Assembly (NCBI GenBank): GCA_033002965.1
Contig: JAURVB010003043.1
Span: 1 to 64,000 of the forward strand
DNA from: Piper betle
Lineage: Eukaryota; Streptophyta; Magnoliopsida; Piperales; Piperaceae
Reading direction: 5' to 3'
Length of the DNA: 64,000 nt
Made by a program: the position numbers and the translations under genes. Of the stretch, positions 59,961 through 64,000 are shown piece by piece. Positions within the stretch are counted from its first letter, which is position 1. Each line of letters starts with the position of its first letter. A model generated the notes under the pieces. It searched no databases. It saw only the letters and a list, made by a program, of their open reading frames with translations, and was not told the origin of the DNA.

Positions 59961-60827
59961 AGGTAAATGAATATAATGAGCAAAGTTGACCTTAAATTTG
60001 GACTTCGCTGATCTTTTTGTGCCAAATTAGTCCCAGGTCAAAACATTATATATATATATCATTTATGTGTTTAGAAAAAAAACATATTATTTATTCATTG
60101 AACATAATTATATATTTGCATATTAAATTAATAATTTTAACATGAAAACCCACTTTAATATATTAGTAAGCTAAATAAAGTGATACAAAGTAAGGTTAAT
60201 ATATCAATTTTTATTAATAAAAAGAAAAGTAAAAATCGTTTTCTCGTGAAAAGTAAGAGATTTAAACAATTAAAATATAACAAAATAAAAATAATATATA
60301 TAATTACTGTAACTTTTTTTTAGTTAATTAAATTTTATCTCTAAAATTAGAGTCTATCATCTCTGCATTTAATTTACAGTTTATTTATAAAATTAAATTT
60401 TATTTACAATATAATATACTCTATGCAGCATTTATGCCTAGTTTTTTTAACACCCCCTGTAAACTGAGCGCATTCAAAATGGCGACCTCAAGTCATTCCA
60501 TTGCTGCATTTCATCCAACCTATAATATCCCAGGAACTTAAATATTTGTTCGTCTCTGTGCGCCTTTTCTGCAGCTTAAATTATGTAGGCTGTGAGCCGG
60601 TATCGGTATTACATCCGCACGTTCGAGATCATCAACCGTCATCATTGTGTGCAACCCCAAGTGTGTCCTGACAATAATTCCTACGTCACAGGAACCGTTT
60701 TAATAAGTAAAAGTTTTACTTATTAAACCGTTTTATGATTACATTATGTGATCACTCATATATTGAGAAAATTGACTGGCCAGCACACATAGGGGTGCAC
60801 ACTGGTAGTAGGAAAGTGTAAACTCTT
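59961..60827. other. AT-rich intergenic region
   Basis: A short (TA)n lies at 60046-60058. Otherwise no feature recognised. Confidence 0.5.
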
Positions 60828-61410
60828 AATGCAAATGATAGAATTGAGGGCAGAAGTATAAATTGGTCATGTCAAGAACTAACATATGTATGTCATGTTC
60901 ATCAAGTCTTGGATATATAAATACCCATTGTAATTTTTTTGTTTAGGTTAATAAAAGTTCAATTGTTCACCAAGTGCATTGTGATCTTTGGGGTCCAACA
61001 CCTATTATTTTTTATAATAATTTCTGATATTATATCATTTTTGTAGATGACTGTATTAGTTTTATCTTATGTATAATAAATTAGATTTCTATAATATCTT
61101 TTTTCTTTTGATGAGAATGTTCAAAGATAATTTTCAAAGAAATTAAGTGTTTACAATCTAATGGATGTAGCAAATTCATGTCTATAATAATACAAAATTA
61201 TTGTCTACTTATAGTATAACTCAACAGATCTCTTGCCCATTCATACCTCAACAAAATGATAGGGCTAAAAGACGCCATAAGAACAATTAAACTTTTATTA
61301 ACCTAAATAGGAAAATTACAAAATTACAAAGGGTATTAATATATCCAAGACTAGATAGAGATGATAAATTTACACTTCTACCCTCGATTCTATCGTTTAC
61401 GTTAAGATAA
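60828..61410 (+). mobile_element. Ty1/copia integrase relic between inverted arms
   Basis: Between about 60975 and 61275 the plus strand reads degraded copia integrase: VHCDLWGPTPII, then YYIIFVDDCISFI, and near the end RISCPF-like ISCPFIPQQND and RAKRRHKN, with many stops. The segments on either side are inverted copies of each other: 60828-60987 and the reverse complement of 61284-61410 share ggttaataaaagtt, ggatatata, aagtcttggatat-like and gagggcagaagtat segments. The left arm contains a TATA-like tatataaata in the sense direction, as expected of an LTR. Confidence 0.75.
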
Positions 61411-64000
61411 ACAAAGATTACGCAAATGGAGAGACCAGACTATCTATATGTTGGGATTTCTGGCCAAGTATCTATATATTAGGCATGGAGTTGGAAATTG
61501 GAATATGAATCTAAACTTGTTGCACCAGGATGGATAATCACATCTTGCGTAGGCCCTTCCGGAAGCTTGTCAGCTGCGCCACTACGGAAATTAGCTCCAC
61601 AACAGTGCTCTTCAATTGTTCCATAACATCACCCTGGCTGCTCAGAGCTCACGCCGTGAAACAGCACAGCCAGAACACACAAACAACCACCAGTGCAATC
61701 CTCCAGCCCTTGCATGATAATTTGCTTCGACCCAACAGATGATAACCTGCACATTGCCATATGGAAGATGATCAAGTAATTGGAGTTGTGCATATATACA
61801 CTGGTCTGGTGTACATTTTGTGTATATACATAATGTGCATGGTGAATAGAGTTTTCACGAGGGCAGATCATGTGGAGAGACGGATCATGTTGATGAGGGC
61901 ACCAGCTCGTGTTCTAAATTTTTATTACAGAAGTGCAATCATGTTATGATATGCTGTAGTGCCTAGTGACAACGAAATGCTTCCCACGGATTAAAATTAC
62001 TTAGAAGGTTTATAGAAGTGTATAATATGATTTAAAAATGCAAGACTCTAACTCGACTTGATAAGTTATGGAATGCACATGTGGAGTAGACTACGAACTG
62101 CCCAAGCTTAGTCGATTATACTATATTTTTAAATCCAATAAATTAAAGTACGATATATGAAATTAAGGTATATTGTTCTATTTGCCACTTAAAATTGATA
62201 AACATATAATTTTCATCACTTTAAAGTATGAATTAAATTAAATTAATAAAAAAACTATAATATACTTTAATAATTTTTTAATTTACTTGGGGTGTCAATC
62301 ACAAAAATAGTGTTTATTAAGAGTCATCTATGGAGTTTGATATGAGAAACTAAGAAGCAAAGTTGACTTGAGTATTTAGAGTGAAATAAGAGTTTTAAAA
62401 TTATACATAATTGTAATGCTATTATTATTACAATTCATTTGGCATTAGATTAAAAATGTATGGACCTAGTGTTTTGTATTTAATAATATACAAATAAGTT
62501 ATATTATAACATATTGGAGTGGTTAAAGAGGGATAGAGTGAGATTTCATTATTGAACTGTTGTACTTTATTAGTCATATCAAATCATCGAGTAAACTAAA
62601 TAGTGGAAGCGTACCTGAAGCCATAAAAAAATTAGAGTCACCAAACTAGAGTCTTGACCACCACCAAAAAATTAGAAAAAGGTTAGGTAAGGTATTGGTC
62701 TTCTGAATCTAAGATGAGTTATCTAAGATGAGTTTTGTAAAACCTGAATTCTGGACAATGGGATACCGAACAAAAACTACTTATTGATTTAGGGACCATA
62801 ACCTCCTTATTTATAGCTGTAGTTTTTATAAATTCATTTTTACCTATCACGAAAGAGAAATACGAAAATGTATATACACATTGAATTCCACACTTTAATT
62901 TATGACTCATAACCTTTCACTTTAGTAGAACAATTTAATTTAGGCCAACCTTATATAATAACATATGACACAATTCTTAATTCACGTATATATTTATGTC
63001 CAATATCCAACATCTAACATGAACACCTGTGGTTATTTCTATAGAATAAATATTACTTAGCCTCCTTAAACTAAGTTAATTCATTATTAAGCCCGATTTA
63101 TTTAATTAATTCATCACTTTGCTCCCCCTTTTCATAAAAAACATCACGGTCCTTTTTAAAAATTAGCACCATAATGATGTGGCAGTGTCCTACACTCGTA
63201 TTAGAATATAAAATTAATTAAAATACGTAAAAATATAAAATAAATAAATTTATTAAAATAAGATATATAATCATTAAATAAAAGAAATTATTATTTTATT
63301 TGATTTCCTTCCATGGTCATTTTCTTTACCCGTACGTTGTACACAAAATATTATTTATTAATTTGTTCACACATAAGTTGAAAATTAGACTTATGGCAGG
63401 AAGCAGAATAACACAATATAACTTATTATTTGTATCAAAATTTGATTTAGTTATATATTTACTCATTTTAATTAATTTAATATTAATTACATTTATTTTA
63501 TGATGTTTCGATTCAACCCATCGCAAATCAACCACATCATTATCTAATTGTGACCGTCTAACGTGTTAATTTTAAATGGGATTAAGTAATGTTTTTTAAA
63601 AACTCGGGGGCTAAGTAATAAATTTACTTAATCAAGAGAGATTAAATAATAAATTAACTTAGTCCGGGTCAAGTGACATTTATTTATTATTCTCTATTTT
63701 CCCGGCCACTTTGGTCAAATATATCTTTGCCCTTCGTGCAATTTTCATTTTATATGTATATAAAATGAAACCGCGCTTGTGGGAAATTTTAATTTTAATT
63801 TTTAATTAATAGAATAGATCTAAACGAGTTTTATAATCGTACGGCCCAAATTAAAATAGGCAGAATACCTCCGTCCAAAAAATAATTTATATATATATAT
63901 ATATATATTTCAAAAAATTATATTGTTATTCTGTGAACAAAAGGATGAAAGGATATATCAGCCGAAAGTATGTTAGGACGGCCTACCATGGTCAAATCAT
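61411..64000. other. AT-rich region without recognised genes
   Basis: No multi-exon gene or element is recognised. A small minus-strand candidate at 61538-61720 is listed separately. A (TA)n tract lies at 63886-63909. Confidence 0.5.
61538..61720 (-). pseudogene. possible relic of a small secreted protein gene
   Basis: One minus-strand frame reads a signal-peptide-like core (WRIALVVVCVFWLCCFTA), a stop codon, and then without a frame change a helical segment (SSQGDVMEQLKSTVVEL, VVAQLTSFRKGLRKM) ending in a stop at 61538-61540. The hydrophobic core followed by a small-residue cleavage context and an amphipathic tail is what a short secreted protein looks like; the internal TGA would make it a relic. 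No start codon in the same frame was found, so an upstream exon or a lost start must be assumed. Confidence 0.22.

Noticed and set aside
1..64000. tRNA, rRNA or standard snRNA genes
   Set aside because: I looked for T-loop/GGTTCGA-type and U6-like blocks while reading and found none convincing; a covariance-model search would be decisive.

Overview
The window is a repeat-rich stretch of a flowering-plant nuclear genome. Gene models have many short exons with GT..AG introns, and the recognisable proteins are plant families: NET2-type actin-binding protein, nicotinamidase, SBT5-type subtilase, plastid MinE, a FAR1/MULE-derived protein, an F-box/DUF295 protein and an MSL2/3 channel relic. Several first exons are very GC-rich while intergenic DNA is AT-rich. 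This and the DUF295 F-box gene suggest a monocot (non-grass rather than grass), but that is inference only.

Layout. 0-0.4 kb: end of an unidentified coiled-coil coding fragment. 1.1-1.5 kb: three copies of a 120-bp repeat. 2.2-7.9 kb: a decayed MSL2/3 mechanosensitive channel gene with frameshifts, an internal deletion and a 1.2-kb insertion. 9.1-12.7 kb: intact NET2-like gene. 13.3-16.8 kb: intact nicotinamidase gene on the minus strand, carrying a broken Ty1/copia fragment in intron 1. 19.3-24.3 kb: an 11-exon subtilase with all catalytic motifs but two probable 1-bp losses in exon 6. 25.0-26.6 kb: two tandem copies of a small unrecognised gene, the first truncated.

26.6-39.3 kb is a repeat block: a tandem array that looks like a terminal-repeat retrotransposon in miniature (TRIM), with an snRNA-gene-like USE/TATA module in its LTR; other local repeats; a ~3.0-kb solo LTR; AT-rich satellite-like DNA; a GC-rich foldback element sitting between two (TA)n tracts; and a second solo LTR with a perfect 5-bp target duplication. 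A third LTR of the same family is at 56.6-59.3 kb.

39.9-55.4 kb is the second gene-bearing part: an F-box/DUF295 gene with one frameshift, a decayed unidentified gene, a plastid-division MinE gene whose transit-peptide region is interrupted by an in-frame stop, and a FAR1-related gene with two tandem FAR1 DNA-binding domains followed by a MULE transposase-like domain. The last 4 kb holds a copia integrase relic flanked by inverted arms and otherwise nothing I can name.

The genes do not form a pathway; each is a separate transcription unit. A recurring theme is single-nucleotide lesions in otherwise well-conserved coding sequence (SBT, F-box, the GC-rich exon at 55 kb), several at homopolymers, so base-level assembly error must be weighed against true pseudogenisation.
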